Shown here one piece after another: positions 16,598 through 25,800 of a stretch of DNA of 64,000 bases; the first letter of the stretch is position 1, and each line of letters starts with the position of its first letter. The DNA lies in the NCBI RefSeq assembly GCF_014641455.1, contig NZ_BMHT01000001.1, forward strand, positions 978,117 to 1,042,116, read 5' to 3'. The position numbers and the translations under genes were made by a program. This DNA comes from Hymenobacter cavernae (GTDB taxonomy: Bacteria; Bacteroidota; Bacteroidia; Cytophagales; Hymenobacteraceae). The notes beneath the pieces are model-generated. The model was given only the letters and a program-made list of their open reading frames with translations, searched no databases and was not told the DNA's origin.

Positions 16598-17206
16598 TTA
16601 AGAAAACGCTTTCTCCGGCCGACTGCCGGGTTTCACCACCGGAATACCTGCCCGACACAGCGGGCAATCATCGGGTGCGTAGGTGGCCGCCGTGACCGGC
16701 AGCAGTGCAAAGTTCGGAAAACTTAGCTCAGCTTTCCCACCCGTGCGGTCAATTAAACTTGCAACGGCCAAAATTTCCGCTCCAAGGCTCGTCAGCAGCC
16801 GAGCTACTTCGTTGGTACTCTTGCCCGTAGTTACCACGTCTTCGGCAATAATAATTCGCTCGCCGGGCTGCACCGTGAAGCCACGGCGCAGGGTCATCTG
16901 CCCCGTATCGTCGCGTTCGGTGAAGATGCCGGGCACGCCGAGCTGCCGGGCTAGCTCATACCCAATCACGACGCCACCCATGGCTGGGCCCACCACCGTA
17001 TCGGGCTGCAAGCCAGCTTCGCGGATCTGCGCGGCCAGCGTAGCGGCTGCCGGAGCAGCTAGGTCGGGGCGACGCAGGAAGCGGGCACACTGCACGTAAG
17101 TATCGGAGTGCAGACCGGAAGAAAGGCGGAAATGCCCGCGTAGCAGGGCGTCTTCCTGCACCAGTTGGCTTTCCAAAGAATTTGCTTCGACTTGAGAGTT
17201 AGGCAT
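16598..17206 (-). CDS. pyrE: Orotate phosphoribosyltransferase
   Basis: A 202-residue enzyme converting orotate and PRPP to OMP. The PRPP loop IIIAEDVVTTGKSTNEVARL is clear, and GPAMGGVVIGYELAR precedes it. The C-terminus carries two Cys (CPLCRAG) of unknown meaning. The ATG at 17206 lies inside the end of pyrF (8-bp overlap), indicating coupling; longer upstream reading is pyrF sequence in another frame. It sits between pyrF and purL. Confidence 0.94.
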   Translation of the reverse strand: MPNSQVEANSLESQLVQEDALLRGHFRLSSGLHSDTYVQCARFLRRPDLAAPAAATLAAQIREAGLQPDTVVGPAMGGVVIGYELARQLGVPGIFTERDDTGQMTLRRGFTVQPGERIIIAEDVVTTGKSTNEVARLLTSLGAEILAVASLIDRTGGKAELSFPNFALLPVTAATYAPDDCPLCRAGIPVVKPGSRPEKAFS

Positions 17207-17966
17207 TGATGACGGCAGGACGATACGAATTGATTTGTTGCTGTAGTTCGCGGGCAGCAGCACCGGCATCAGCCGCCTGCCAAATAGCCCGCGAAGAGTT
17301 AATGAGAACCCCTTGCCCATCGGGCCGCAGCCCTGCTTGGAGCGTAGAAGCTAGGTCACCGCCTTGGGCCCCAATGCCGGGTATCAGGAACCACTGGTCG
17401 GGGCAGGCTTGGCGCACGCGGGCAAGGGCCTCGGGGTTCGTAGCGCCTACTACCAGCCCAATGTTGTGATGCTGATTGTCTAGCTCCTTGGCCACACCGG
17501 CGGCTAGGTCGCTGAGGTAGCCGCCGCGGGTCAGGGCCACGTCTTGCAAGGAATGGGTTGGTTTGTTGGAGGTCTTCGCCAAAACGAACACCATCTTGCC
17601 CGGCTGAGCAAACGGCACGATGGCATCGTCGCCCATGTACGGGTTCACCGTTACGGCATCCGCTCCCACCACTTCGTAGGCGAAGCGGGCGTAGTGCTCG
17701 GCCGTATTGGCGATGTCGCCGAACTTACCATCCAGAATCACGGGTATATCCTTCGGCACCCGATCAATCACAATGCGCAGCAAGTTCACGCCATCGGGCC
17801 GCGACAGAAAAAAAGCTAGGTTGGGCTTGAAAGCCGCTACGTACGGGGCCGTTTGGTCGATTACTTCGTGCAGGCGCGCTAGCACTTGGTCGTCCGCTCC
17901 GATGGGGTCCAAGCCCACACATACCAGGGAGTCGGCTTGCTGAACACGTTGAATGAGTTTTTCCAT
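17199..17966 (-). CDS. pyrF: Orotidine-5'-phosphate decarboxylase (type 2)
   Basis: A 255-residue OMP decarboxylase giving UMP. SLVCVGLDPIGADDQVLARL begins the barrel and VILDGKFGDIANTAEHYA carries the catalytic Asp-x-Lys-xx-Asp array, with spacing typical of the type 2 (PyrF2) subfamily. GLVVGATNPEAL and FLIPGIGAQGGD are the phosphate-binding end. The ATG at 17966 gives the usual N-terminus (MEKLIQRV). It overlaps pyrE by 8 bp. Confidence 0.94.
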   Translation of the reverse strand: MEKLIQRVQQADSLVCVGLDPIGADDQVLARLHEVIDQTAPYVAAFKPNLAFFLSRPDGVNLLRIVIDRVPKDIPVILDGKFGDIANTAEHYARFAYEVVGADAVTVNPYMGDDAIVPFAQPGKMVFVLAKTSNKPTHSLQDVALTRGGYLSDLAAGVAKELDNQHHNIGLVVGATNPEALARVRQACPDQWFLIPGIGAQGGDLASTLQAGLRPDGQGVLINSSRAIWQAADAGAAARELQQQINSYRPAVINA

Positions 17967-18060
17967 AGAACTTGGGTGGTAAGCAAAACCTAGGTTTTGC
18001 ATGTCGCTGGGCGACAGTTAACAGAGTTACTCAAGCGGCGCGGAGGCCGTACTTCTTGAC

Positions 18061-18912
18061 TTACAACTTTACTGCGTTGGGCTTCAAGTGGGCGCACTCC
18101 GAGGCGAGGCGAGCCGACAAGCCGGGCTCCAGCCATTCGCCGCTGGCAATCTGCACCGCGCTGGCACCTACCCGCAGGTAATCGGTAACATGACCCGCCG
18201 TGAAGATACCGCCCGTCCCAAAAATAGGCAACGTCACCCGTTCATCGTGGGCTAGCTCGTACACGCAGCGCAGCGCCACGGGACGTAGTGCCTCCCCCGA
18301 CAACCCCCCTGCTAGTACATCGCCCGTAGCATCGTCAGGTAGGTGTAAGGCTTTCAGCGTGTTGGTGGCAGCCAGCGCCGAAGCACCTCCTTCTTGGGCG
18401 CCGATAGCTAGGCTGCGGATATGCTCCGGCCACGGGGGCAGCTTCACGACTACCGCGGCATCGCGACCTAGCTCGTTGCGCACAGCCTGCGTCGCTTCCC
18501 GCACGAACTTGGCGTTCAATTCGTAGCCTTTGCTTGTGTCATGAGTGGTGATGTAGACTTCCACGCCCGCAATTTGGTCGCCGGCTTCGCGCTTTAGGAA
18601 GCGCGCGATTTTGCGAAACCCTGGAATACCAGGCGCCGTGATACTCACCAACACCGGCACACCATAGCGGCACAGGTTCGGCAAGTGCTCATTCACTAAT
18701 ATTTCTGCGCTTTCGGTGCGCATGTTGGTGGCGTTCAGCAGCGTTTGGTCGGCTACCTGCCAAATTCCTTCTTCGTAGAGCCCCGGCTTGGGCTCCATCG
18801 TGACGGTGCGCGTGAAAATAGCGCCAAGTTGCTCATATCCCGTTCCATTAAGCTGCCACGGCGCGGCGGCTAGGCAGATGGGGTTCTTTAAAATATGTGT
18901 TCCCAGTTGCAT
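18061..18912 (-). CDS. Dihydroorotate dehydrogenase-like protein with altered active site
   Basis: A 283-residue FMN barrel of the class 1 DHODH family. LGAIFTRTVTMEPKPG, AVVVKLPPW (FMN Lys), GGLSGEALRPVALR and GTGGIFTAGHVTDYLRVGAS (FMN phosphate) are all present. The catalytic loop that reads NxSCPN in class 1 enzymes is here YITTHD (residues 120-125), so the base Cys is Thr and both Asn ligands are lost. It begins at the ATG at 18912 and heads the pyrF-pyrE run, which suggests a pyrimidine role. Altered substrate or lost orotate chemistry are both possible. A hairpin lies in its leader. Confidence 0.75.
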   Translation of the reverse strand: MQLGTHILKNPICLAAAPWQLNGTGYEQLGAIFTRTVTMEPKPGLYEEGIWQVADQTLLNATNMRTESAEILVNEHLPNLCRYGVPVLVSITAPGIPGFRKIARFLKREAGDQIAGVEVYITTHDTSKGYELNAKFVREATQAVRNELGRDAAVVVKLPPWPEHIRSLAIGAQEGGASALAATNTLKALHLPDDATGDVLAGGLSGEALRPVALRCVYELAHDERVTLPIFGTGGIFTAGHVTDYLRVGASAVQIASGEWLEPGLSARLASECAHLKPNAVKL

Positions 18913-18937
18913 AGCATGAATGTTTTGAGTTATGATT

Positions 18938-18969
18938 CTAGCCTTTATCCTCTCTCTTATAAAGGCTAG
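18938..18969 (-). promoter_or_regulatory. Leader hairpin upstream of the pyr-pur cluster
   Basis: CTAGCCTTTAT (18938-18948) and ATAAAGGCTAG (18959-18969) form an 11-bp stem with a 10-nt loop, 26 bp upstream of the DHODH-like start. There is no T run, so it is not a simple terminator; an operator or RNA-stability element is possible. Confidence 0.4.
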
Positions 18970-18999
18970 GTAAGCAGGGGTGAAATGACACTCTCCTAA

Positions 19000-19031
19000 A
19001 AAGCAAAAGCGCCCGGCTTTCACCGGGCGCC
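19000..19031 (-). terminator. Rho-independent terminator of the 94-aa gene
   Basis: Read on the minus strand, GCGCCCGG-loop-CCGGGCGC is followed by TTTTGCTTTTT. It separates the small hypothetical gene from the pyr-pur cluster. Confidence 0.85.
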
Positions 19032-19046
19032 TTAGTAGTCAGCAGC

Positions 19047-19331
19047 TTAGATAACGTTCTCGCGGTTGATCAGGAACGGTACACAGTCGTGGGTGTCTGT
19101 TTGGCTGAGGATGAACTGCGCCACGCGCGCCATGCTAACGCCAGCACCCGAGTGCAGCTTCACGTTACAAACAAAGCCTTCGGACTCAACATACTTGCGA
19201 GCACCGCGGAGCATAGCATTCCACACTTTGATGATGGCTATTCGTTTGGGGTCCGTGCTCAAGTTTATGCTGCAAGTAGCAACGGAGGCCGCAGCCGAGA
19301 TTTGTTGGGCGAGGGTGGTGGTGTCTTGCAT
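19047..19331 (-). CDS. Hypothetical protein (94 aa) behind a possible attenuated leader
   Basis: The ATG at 19331 starts MQDTTTLAQQISAAASVATC. The middle reads DPKRIAIIKVWNAMLRGAR and the end FLINRENVI. I do not recognise the family; there is a faint likeness to helices of class II aminoacyl-tRNA synthetases, too weak for a call. No signal peptide or membrane segment. It has its own terminator at 19000-19031. Upstream on the same strand lie a 37-codon ORF and an intrinsic terminator, a layout that would fit attenuation. Confidence 0.5.
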   Translation of the reverse strand: MQDTTTLAQQISAAASVATCSINLSTDPKRIAIIKVWNAMLRGARKYVESEGFVCNVKLHSGAGVSMARVAQFILSQTDTHDCVPFLINRENVI

Positions 19332-19408
19332 GATACCGGTTGGGCTAAACTGGTTCTGAATGAAGCTTGAAAGCACTAGAAACTCGCCCCGACCAATTCG
19401 GTCGGACA

Positions 19409-19438
19409 TAAAAAAACCGCTACGGAAACCGGAGCGGT
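19409..19438 (-). terminator. Intrinsic terminator or attenuator
   Basis: On the minus strand ACCGCTCCGGTTTCCGTAGC folds into a 6-bp CCGCT/AGCGG-type stem and is followed by seven Ts. It lies between the leader ORF and the 94-aa gene and overlaps the end of that ORF. Confidence 0.7.
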
Positions 19439-19533
19439 GAACGGAATAAAAGCCGAAAAACAGAAGAGCCAACGGAGGAAAAGACCTTCTGGTCTTCTCG
19501 CAGGACGGCGTCTTGCAGCGTCCCGCGCTTCAT
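19420..19533 (-). CDS. Possible leader peptide (37 aa)
   Basis: The ORF starts MKRGTLQDAVLREDQKVFSS and ends RSPLRFP, with its TAG inside the terminator hairpin. Two further hairpins lie within it: GGACG/CGTCC near 19505-19525, and AAGACC/GGTCTT near 19485-19500. Its last 20 residues contain four Phe and several Ser/Arg codons. Overlap of a short ORF with alternative stems and a terminator is the textbook attenuator plan, but coding is unproven. Confidence 0.3.
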   Translation of the reverse strand: MKRGTLQDAVLREDQKVFSSVGSSVFRLLFRSPLRFP

Positions 19534-19804
19534 CACATGGTTGGTGTTTAGCTGAAGCACGTAACAAAGGTACTAACTAATTTACAATTTGATAACATGG
19601 GTCATTAAATTAATATTAAGAAATCACTAAGTCGCCTTGGCAGCCTATTTGTAATAGCAAAGCTACATCCACTATATCTATCCGTTGCATCTCGTTGAAT
19701 ATCAGCTTAGTTTACAAGAAATAAACTCACTACTTCGGTAGAACAACCTAGGTATTCTTGATTAGCTCATGGCTTTACCTAGGTCTACACTAAGCTTCAG
19801 CAAA

Positions 19805-20002
19805 TTAGCTTTTATTAATAAAGTACAATTTATAAATCTTAACTATTGCACCGTCAAATCGAGGCAAACCACCTCCTTTTTCTCCTGAACCATTGTTGCC
19901 AGCAGCATTCATTTGCTCATTTCCTCCGACAATGGCATCAATAATGTTCAACCCTCTAACCGACACGTGGCTTTGTCTCATTGGCTCTGGCTTGAGCTGC
20001 AT
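19805..20002 (-). CDS. Candidate small peptide with double-glycine-like leader
   Basis: A 65-codon ORF (an alternative ATG at 19981 gives 58). It contains GLNIIDAIVGG followed by a Gly/Asn-rich stretch (NEQMNAAGNNGSGEKGGG) and a basic, aromatic tail. Ile at -4 and -7 of the GG fits double-glycine leaders of secreted peptides, but the -12 position does not. No ABC peptidase or maturation gene is near. If it starts at 20002 it is only 6 bp from the divergent DUF4468 start, which counts against it. Confidence 0.25.
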   Translation of the reverse strand: MQLKPEPMRQSHVSVRGLNIIDAIVGGNEQMNAAGNNGSGEKGGGLPRFDGAIVKIYKLYFINKS

Positions 20003-20008
20003 ACTGGC

Positions 20009-20581
20009 ATGAATATGAAAAAAGTAGTACTAGGATTGTTGTTTGGCGGCTTGCTAACGGTGGCCTCCACGGCTCACGCCCAAAGCACCGCCCCTATCGA
20101 ATCGACGGAACAGGTAAGTAGCGACAACACCACCGCGGAGCTGTATTTGCGCGCTACGGATTGGGTACAGAATCATTTCCCCAAGCAGCCCACCACCGAC
20201 TTTAAAGCCAACGCGAGTGCCCACGAGGTGCGCGTGACCGGCACGAGCAAAGTTTCGCCGGTGAACAGCGCCGGCAAGGATCTACCGACCGTGCTTTATT
20301 TTGACTTTGTGTTCCGTACTACCAGCCAAGGCTACACTTACTTCGTCAACAACTTCCGGGTCGTTACGACCACAGGTAAAGTGGTCGGCACCAAGCCACT
20401 GGACGAATTCATTGCGGAGTTCGCCGCAGATCGTAGCGATGCTAAAACGCACAACAGCCGCCGCGTCACGGCGCAGGCTAGCTCTATCTCCAGCGAAGTG
20501 GCGCTCAGCTTCCGGTCGTACATGAACAACGCCCCCATCACGGAAGAAGGAACCGTTGGCTTACCCGCTGCCGAACACTAG
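20009..20581 (+). CDS. DUF4468 (TBP-like fold) secreted protein
   Basis: A 190-residue protein with a clear Sec signal peptide (MKKVVLGLLFGGLLTVASTA, cleavage after AHA-Q). The mature part matches DUF4468: LYLRATDWVQNHF, then VTGTSKV, and the strand YFDFVFRTTSQGYTYFVNNF. This domain is widespread in Bacteroidota envelopes and of unknown function. Start codons at 20009 (MNMKK) and 20015 both keep the signal peptide. It is monocistronic with a strong terminator behind it. Confidence 0.8.
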   Translation: MNMKKVVLGLLFGGLLTVASTAHAQSTAPIESTEQVSSDNTTAELYLRATDWVQNHFPKQPTTDFKANASAHEVRVTGTSKVSPVNSAGKDLPTVLYFDFVFRTTSQGYTYFVNNFRVVTTTGKVVGTKPLDEFIAEFAADRSDAKTHNSRRVTAQASSISSEVALSFRSYMNNAPITEEGTVGLPAAEH

Positions 20582-20612
20582 GAAGAAGCTTATCAGAACT
20601 GCCTTAAATGCG

Positions 20613-20645
20613 AAAAGCCCCACTGACCTGCACAGCGGGGCTTTT
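20613..20645 (+). terminator. Rho-independent terminator
   Basis: AAAAGCCCC (20613-20621) pairs with GGGGCTTTT (20637-20645). The hairpin ends the DUF4468 gene and may act in both directions, since the facing gene at 20710 is convergent. Confidence 0.85.
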
Positions 20646-20709
20646 ACTTTCACGAAGGATAAAAACGTAGGATATTCGATAGAATAGGGTTGCACACCAC
20701 AAAACCCGC

Positions 20710-21096
20710 CTAGTAGTTGGCGCCGACCGAGCTGGCGAGCCGCGTATTCAGCGTGGCTGAACAGGCCACGCCCGCCAGGATGCCGAAGATAGAACCGGCC
20801 CGAGAGTCAGCAGGCACACTGCGGGCCAGTTGCACCCGCACCTTGCTCGAAGCACCTAGCAACGCCGGATCCAGAACCATGTAGTCTGTTTCATTCTCTG
20901 TGGTCAGGGCAGCAGCGTTTTCGCAACCAGAGCTACATACAAAAGCTAAACATTTTCTTTCATCCGCACTTACTATCTTTGCGGAGTAGATAACGTCCGG
21001 GTTTTGTGCAGAAGCTTTATACGTATAGAAGACCAGAACCAACAGGCAGACAAGGTGACGTAACGTCGCCGGGTACAAGCAAATAGGGTAGGCCAT
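20710..21096 (-). CDS. Hypothetical secreted protein (128 aa)
   Basis: It begins with a hydrophobic stretch LVCLLVLVFYTYKASA-QNP that reads as a signal peptide. The mature part has two close cysteine pairs (CLAFVCSSGC) and a Gly/Ala-rich C-terminal segment, GSIFGILAGVACSATLNTRL, that could be a short membrane-contact helix. I do not recognise the family. It is convergent with the DUF4468 gene. Confidence 0.5.
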   Translation of the reverse strand: MAYPICLYPATLRHLVCLLVLVFYTYKASAQNPDVIYSAKIVSADERKCLAFVCSSGCENAAALTTENETDYMVLDPALLGASSKVRVQLARSVPADSRAGSIFGILAGVACSATLNTRLASSVGANY

Positions 21097-21443
21097 AAGG
21101 GTAGAGCTGAGTTTTACATATTCAAACGTATTTCCTTAATAAATGCAATTATGCTTCCACCTTACTACAACTATGCTATATATCTGATAATCAACATGGT
21201 ATACATATAATGAAACCTTAATAAGCTCCCATTATTAGATTGCGCGTGCTATTTTGGGAAAGTTTGGCAAGCCAGGTTCTGGGGCTTATACTCGCATAAA
21301 AACGCTCTTCCTACTTTCACTCACACTTTATTGCATACGCCCGTTGGAAGGCAGCACCTAAGGGTGCAACGCTTGGCTTGCCCCGGTATAATCCGGAACA
21401 AGACAATGAGTAGCCTGCCTTTCCGCTGGATGATTATTATCGC
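21097..21443. other. Intergenic region, no gene seen
   Basis: This is an AT-rich divergent spacer between the secreted protein and the sigma-54 activator gene. I found no convincing sigma-54 (-24 GG/-12 GC) or full Bacteroidota sigma-A promoter, although CTATTTTG near 21249 is close to a -7 element. Confidence 0.5.
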
Positions 21444-22820
21444 ATGACTAGTTCTTTACCTATTACAATTTTCATCGTAGAGGATAATCTCTGGTATGGT
21501 GAACTACTGGAGTATAAACTCGCCCAGAATCCGGATTATACAGTGCGCCGCTTCACCACAGCCAAGGATTGCTTGGCAAACCTAGGTGAGCAGCCGGACC
21601 TGATTACGCTGGATTATTCTTTGCCGGATGGCAAGGGCGACCAGGTGTTCCGCCAGATCAAAGAGCGCCTGCCGGATGTAGCCGTTATTATTATTTCAGG
21701 GCAGGAAGATATTCGCACGGCCATTGGTCTGCTGCGGCAAGGCGCCTACGACTATCTGGTAAAAGATGAGGAAACGGCCGACCGCCTTTGGAACGCCGTC
21801 GGGAACGTAGGTAAGCAGCTAGCTTTGCGCCAAGAAAACGCCCGCCTGCGCGAGCAGATTGGCCGTAAGTACGATCCTAAACGTGCGATTTTAGGCAGCA
21901 GCCAACAGATGCGCCACGTCTTTTCGTTAATTGAAAAAGCTGCTCGCACGAACATCACGGTTTCGATAAGCGGCGAAACCGGAACAGGCAAGGAGCTGGT
22001 AGCCAAAGCCATCCACTTCCAGTCGGAGCGGAGCAATCATGCATTTGTGGCCATCAACGTCGCGGCTATTCCGCGCGAGTTGTTGGAAAGCGAGCTGTTT
22101 GGCCATGAGAAAGGCGCTTTCACAGGTGCCGTGAATCGGCGAATTGGTCGTTTTGAGGAAGCACACAAGGGCACGCTCTTCCTGGATGAAATTGCGGAGC
22201 TTGACTTAAGCCTGCAAGCCAAGCTACTGCGCGTGCTACAGGAGCGCGAAGTGAATCGGCTGGGTGGCACTTCCACGATTCCGTTTGATGCGCGTCTGAT
22301 GGTGGCCACGCACCGCGACCTAGCCCAGGAAGTGCAGCAGGGCCGCTTCCGTGAGGACTTATACTATCGGTTGCTAGGTTTACCCATCGTGCTGCCGCCG
22401 CTGCGCGAGCGTGGGCAGGATGTGTTGTTGCTGGCAGAGGCTTTCTTACAGGAATTCTGTACCCAGAACAATCTGCCTAACAGCAGGCTCTCTCCTGACG
22501 CTCAGCAACTGCTACTTCAGTATCCCTTCCCCGGCAACATCCGTGAGCTGAAAGCGGTGATAGAGCTAGCTGCTGTTCTAACAGATGGAGAGATTATTCA
22601 GGCCCAAGCGTTGTCCTTACGCCGGCAATCAGCGGGTATGACCGTTAGCGAAACAGACGAAGCGCCACAAGACGAGTCGCTGCGGGCGCAAACTGCCAAC
22701 ATCGTGCAGCGCTACCTCGATGCGTACAAAGGCAACATTTTGCAGGTAGCGGCCAAACTGCAAATCGGCAAGTCTACCATTTATCGCATGGTACAAAATA
22801 ATGAGGTCCGTATCCGCTGA
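21444..22820 (+). CDS. Sigma-54-dependent NtrC-family response regulator
   Basis: 458 residues in three parts. The receiver domain (1-120) has its phospho-Asp at about residue 57 (LITLDYSLPDGKG). The AAA+ domain (about 150-390) has Walker A GETGTGKE, the sigma-54 contact loop GAFTGA and Walker B GTLFLDEI. A Fis-type HTH lies at about 415-458 (NILQVAAKLQIGKSTIYRMV). It activates RpoN promoters when phosphorylated. The hybrid kinase gene starts 24 bp downstream, so the two are very likely a pair. Targets are not evident; no sigma-54 promoter was recognised nearby. Confidence 0.95.
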   Translation: MTSSLPITIFIVEDNLWYGELLEYKLAQNPDYTVRRFTTAKDCLANLGEQPDLITLDYSLPDGKGDQVFRQIKERLPDVAVIIISGQEDIRTAIGLLRQGAYDYLVKDEETADRLWNAVGNVGKQLALRQENARLREQIGRKYDPKRAILGSSQQMRHVFSLIEKAARTNITVSISGETGTGKELVAKAIHFQSERSNHAFVAINVAAIPRELLESELFGHEKGAFTGAVNRRIGRFEEAHKGTLFLDEIAELDLSLQAKLLRVLQEREVNRLGGTSTIPFDARLMVATHRDLAQEVQQGRFREDLYYRLLGLPIVLPPLRERGQDVLLLAEAFLQEFCTQNNLPNSRLSPDAQQLLLQYPFPGNIRELKAVIELAAVLTDGEIIQAQALSLRRQSAGMTVSETDEAPQDESLRAQTANIVQRYLDAYKGNILQVAAKLQIGKSTIYRMVQNNEVRIR

Positions 22821-22844
22821 CCAGCCATCTTTCTGTACTATAAA

Positions 22845-25800
22845 ATGAGCTCAATTGGATTACGACATCTGCATCGGCAGCTGCAATGGGCACGCCGGAC
22901 GCAAGCAACTACTACCGACGAGCTCCGCACCTTACGCGAGCGAATTCAGCAACAGGATATAGCGGCTGCCCGCCAAGCCTCGGCGTTGTTCCAAACGATG
23001 AGCACGGCCGTGATGGTGCTTACTCAGAACTGGGTCGTGGCGTTAGTTAATGAACGTCTGTGCAACTTGTTTGGGCTACCTGATCCGCCTGAACTGTACG
23101 CTGGTCAGCATTATGATGATCTTTTCAGTAAGATCACCATTGGGTTCCAGGATTTCGAAGCGGTACGGATCCAACTGCGAGCAGTTGTAGCCGGCCAGGA
23201 AAGGGTCACGGGCATGCTCACCACGCTGACGGATGGCAAGATCCTGCAGTGCGACTACTTGCCCGTTGTGCAGAACGGACAAACTATGCTTCACTTGTGG
23301 AGCTTCGAGAACGTAACCCAGCAGCAGCAGATTCAGCAGCGCGTGCAGGAGCTTTCCCGGTTGGCGGAGCAAAGCCCCTACCCGATCATTCACTTCAACC
23401 GGGCTGGTCAGGCGCTGTACGCCAACTCGGCCGCCGAAAGCGTGCTGACGGCCCTCGCTGCTCCTACCGAACAAGCCTGCCAGGCGCATTTGCTGCGGGA
23501 AATAGCTGATGCGCTGGCAGAGGGGCAGCCCCGCACATCAGAGCGGCAGCTTGCCGACCGCTTTTATCTCTGGACGGTAGTGCCACTGCCCCAGGAAGAA
23601 AGTACCAACGTTTATCTGACGGACATCACTGCCCGGCGTAGTGCCGAAGCCGACCTGCTGCGTAGTCAGCTGTTTGTGGCGCGTATCAACGATACGGTAC
23701 CAATCCTTGTCTTACTGTATGATATAGAAGCACAACGGGTTACTTATTCTAACCGGCAGTGCTATCATTTACTAGGTTACTCAGAGGCGGAGCTGCTGGC
23801 CCTAGATAGCACTGGCTTGATTCAGCTCGTAGTGCCGGAAGACCGACACTTACTGAAACAGCAATTAACCGCTCATCAACGCCTAACTGATGGGCAGACA
23901 GTTACGACTGAATACCGGCTGCTGCGCCGCGACGGCACCCCTAGATGGTTTCGCTTCGTGAGTACCGTATTCACCCAGGATTCTGACGGTCAGGCGCTGC
24001 AAGTAGTAATTAGTGCTCAGGATATTACCAAGAAGCGCACCACTGAGCTAGCCTTGCGGCAGAGTCAGCTGTTTGTCGAGCGGGTTGCCAATACGGCTCC
24101 TAACCTGATCTACATCTTCGATCTGAAGACGCAGAGCAACGCTTACACCAACCGCCAAGCGAGCAGCTTACTCGGGTATACCAGTGAGGAGCTTCTGCAA
24201 ATGGGCGCGAGCGTGTTGCCGAACTTGTTCCCAGCTTCCGAAGTGCGCCGCATCGAACGGCACATGCGCGAGTCGCAAAAGCTAGACGATGGACAGATTC
24301 TGAATCTGGAAGTGTATATGATTCACCGCAACGGCTTCGTACGATGGCTACGCCTGAGCCATTCGCCCTTCGAGCGCGATGAGAATGGTGTTGTGCAACA
24401 GATCGTTGGCATTGCGGAAGATATTACCAAGTGGAAAACGGCGGATGAGCAGCGGCGGGCAGCCAACAGACGCCTAGCGGAGCAGAACCACTTGTTCAGG
24501 CAAGTAATTGACACGACTCCGCACTTGGTTTATCTGAAGGATGAGCAGGGCAACTACCTGCTGGCTAATCGGGCTACGGCAGATTTGTATGGTCTGAGCA
24601 CGGCGGAGATTATTCGCACCAACCCTGATCAGCTGCCTATCGCCCCCGAAGAAGCGGCCCTGCACCTACAATATGACCGGCAGGTAATTACGACCGGGCG
24701 CGAGATTGTGGGGGAAGATACCTTCACGCGGCCCGATGGGGAGGTCATGTGGTTTTACAGCATTCGCCGCCCGTTTGAGCTAGCGGATGGAACCGTGCAG
24801 GTGCTAGGTGTCTCCAGCAACATCACTGAGCTTAAGCAAACCCAGACCGAGCTGCGCGCCGCGAAGGAGGCCGCCGAGGAAAACGCTAATGCTAAGCAGG
24901 CCTTCCTGGCCAACATGAGCCATGAGATCCGCACGCCGATGAATGGCGTGCTAGGCCTAGCTTCGCTCCTGGCCAAAACGCCGCTCGATGAGCAGCAACG
25001 GCAGTACCTCGACCATATCCGTCACTCGGCGGAAAACCTGCTGGTTGTCATCAATGATATCCTAGCTATGGCGCAGATTGGCGCGGGCAAAATACAACCC
25101 GAAGCCACGCCATTCGATTTGCGCGAAGTGCTACAGTCCAGCCTTCATTCACTACTGCCCCGCGCTTCCGAAAAAGGCATTAAGCTCCAACTGGCGCTGC
25201 CACCAGTGGAGGTGCCTACCAATGTAATCGGGGACCCCTACCGGCTCCGACAGGTGCTGCTCAACTTGCTCAGCAATGCCATCAAGTTCACCCATCAGGG
25301 CTCGGTGTGGCTTTCCTGCCAGCTGCTGCATACGTCGGAAGAGGCGCTGCGCTTTGAATTCGCAGTGCGTGATACGGGCATCGGAATTCCCCCGCATCAG
25401 CTTCAAAACGTGTTTGAGGCCTTCACCCAGGCTTCCGATAGCACGGCCCGCGAATACGGAGGCTCGGGGCTAGGTCTGAGTATTTCGCGCGGACTGGTAG
25501 AGCTGCTAGGCGGCGAAATCTCAGTGGAAAGTGTGCTCCACGAAGGAAGCACGTTCCGGTTCAGCCTGCCCTTTGCGCTTGCTGATGCAGCGGAAGCTCC
25601 TACGTTGGCCGAAACCCCTGCTCCTTCCTATAATAGCCTAGGTGCCCGCCGAGTGCTCCTTGCGGAAGACAACCGCATCAACCAGGTGCTGGTTGAAACG
25701 ATACTGCGCAACTGGGGCCTGCACGTCGATACGGCTGGCACCGGCGCTGAGGCCGTTACCTTGTTTCAGCAGCACCGCTACGATGTGGTACTGATGGACA

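Noticed and set aside
21260..21285. Possible sigma-54 promoter (TTGGCAAGCCAGGTTCTGG) upstream of the NtrC-type gene
   Set aside because: The -24 GG is present, but the base pair expected at -12 is GT or TT instead of GC at the required spacing.
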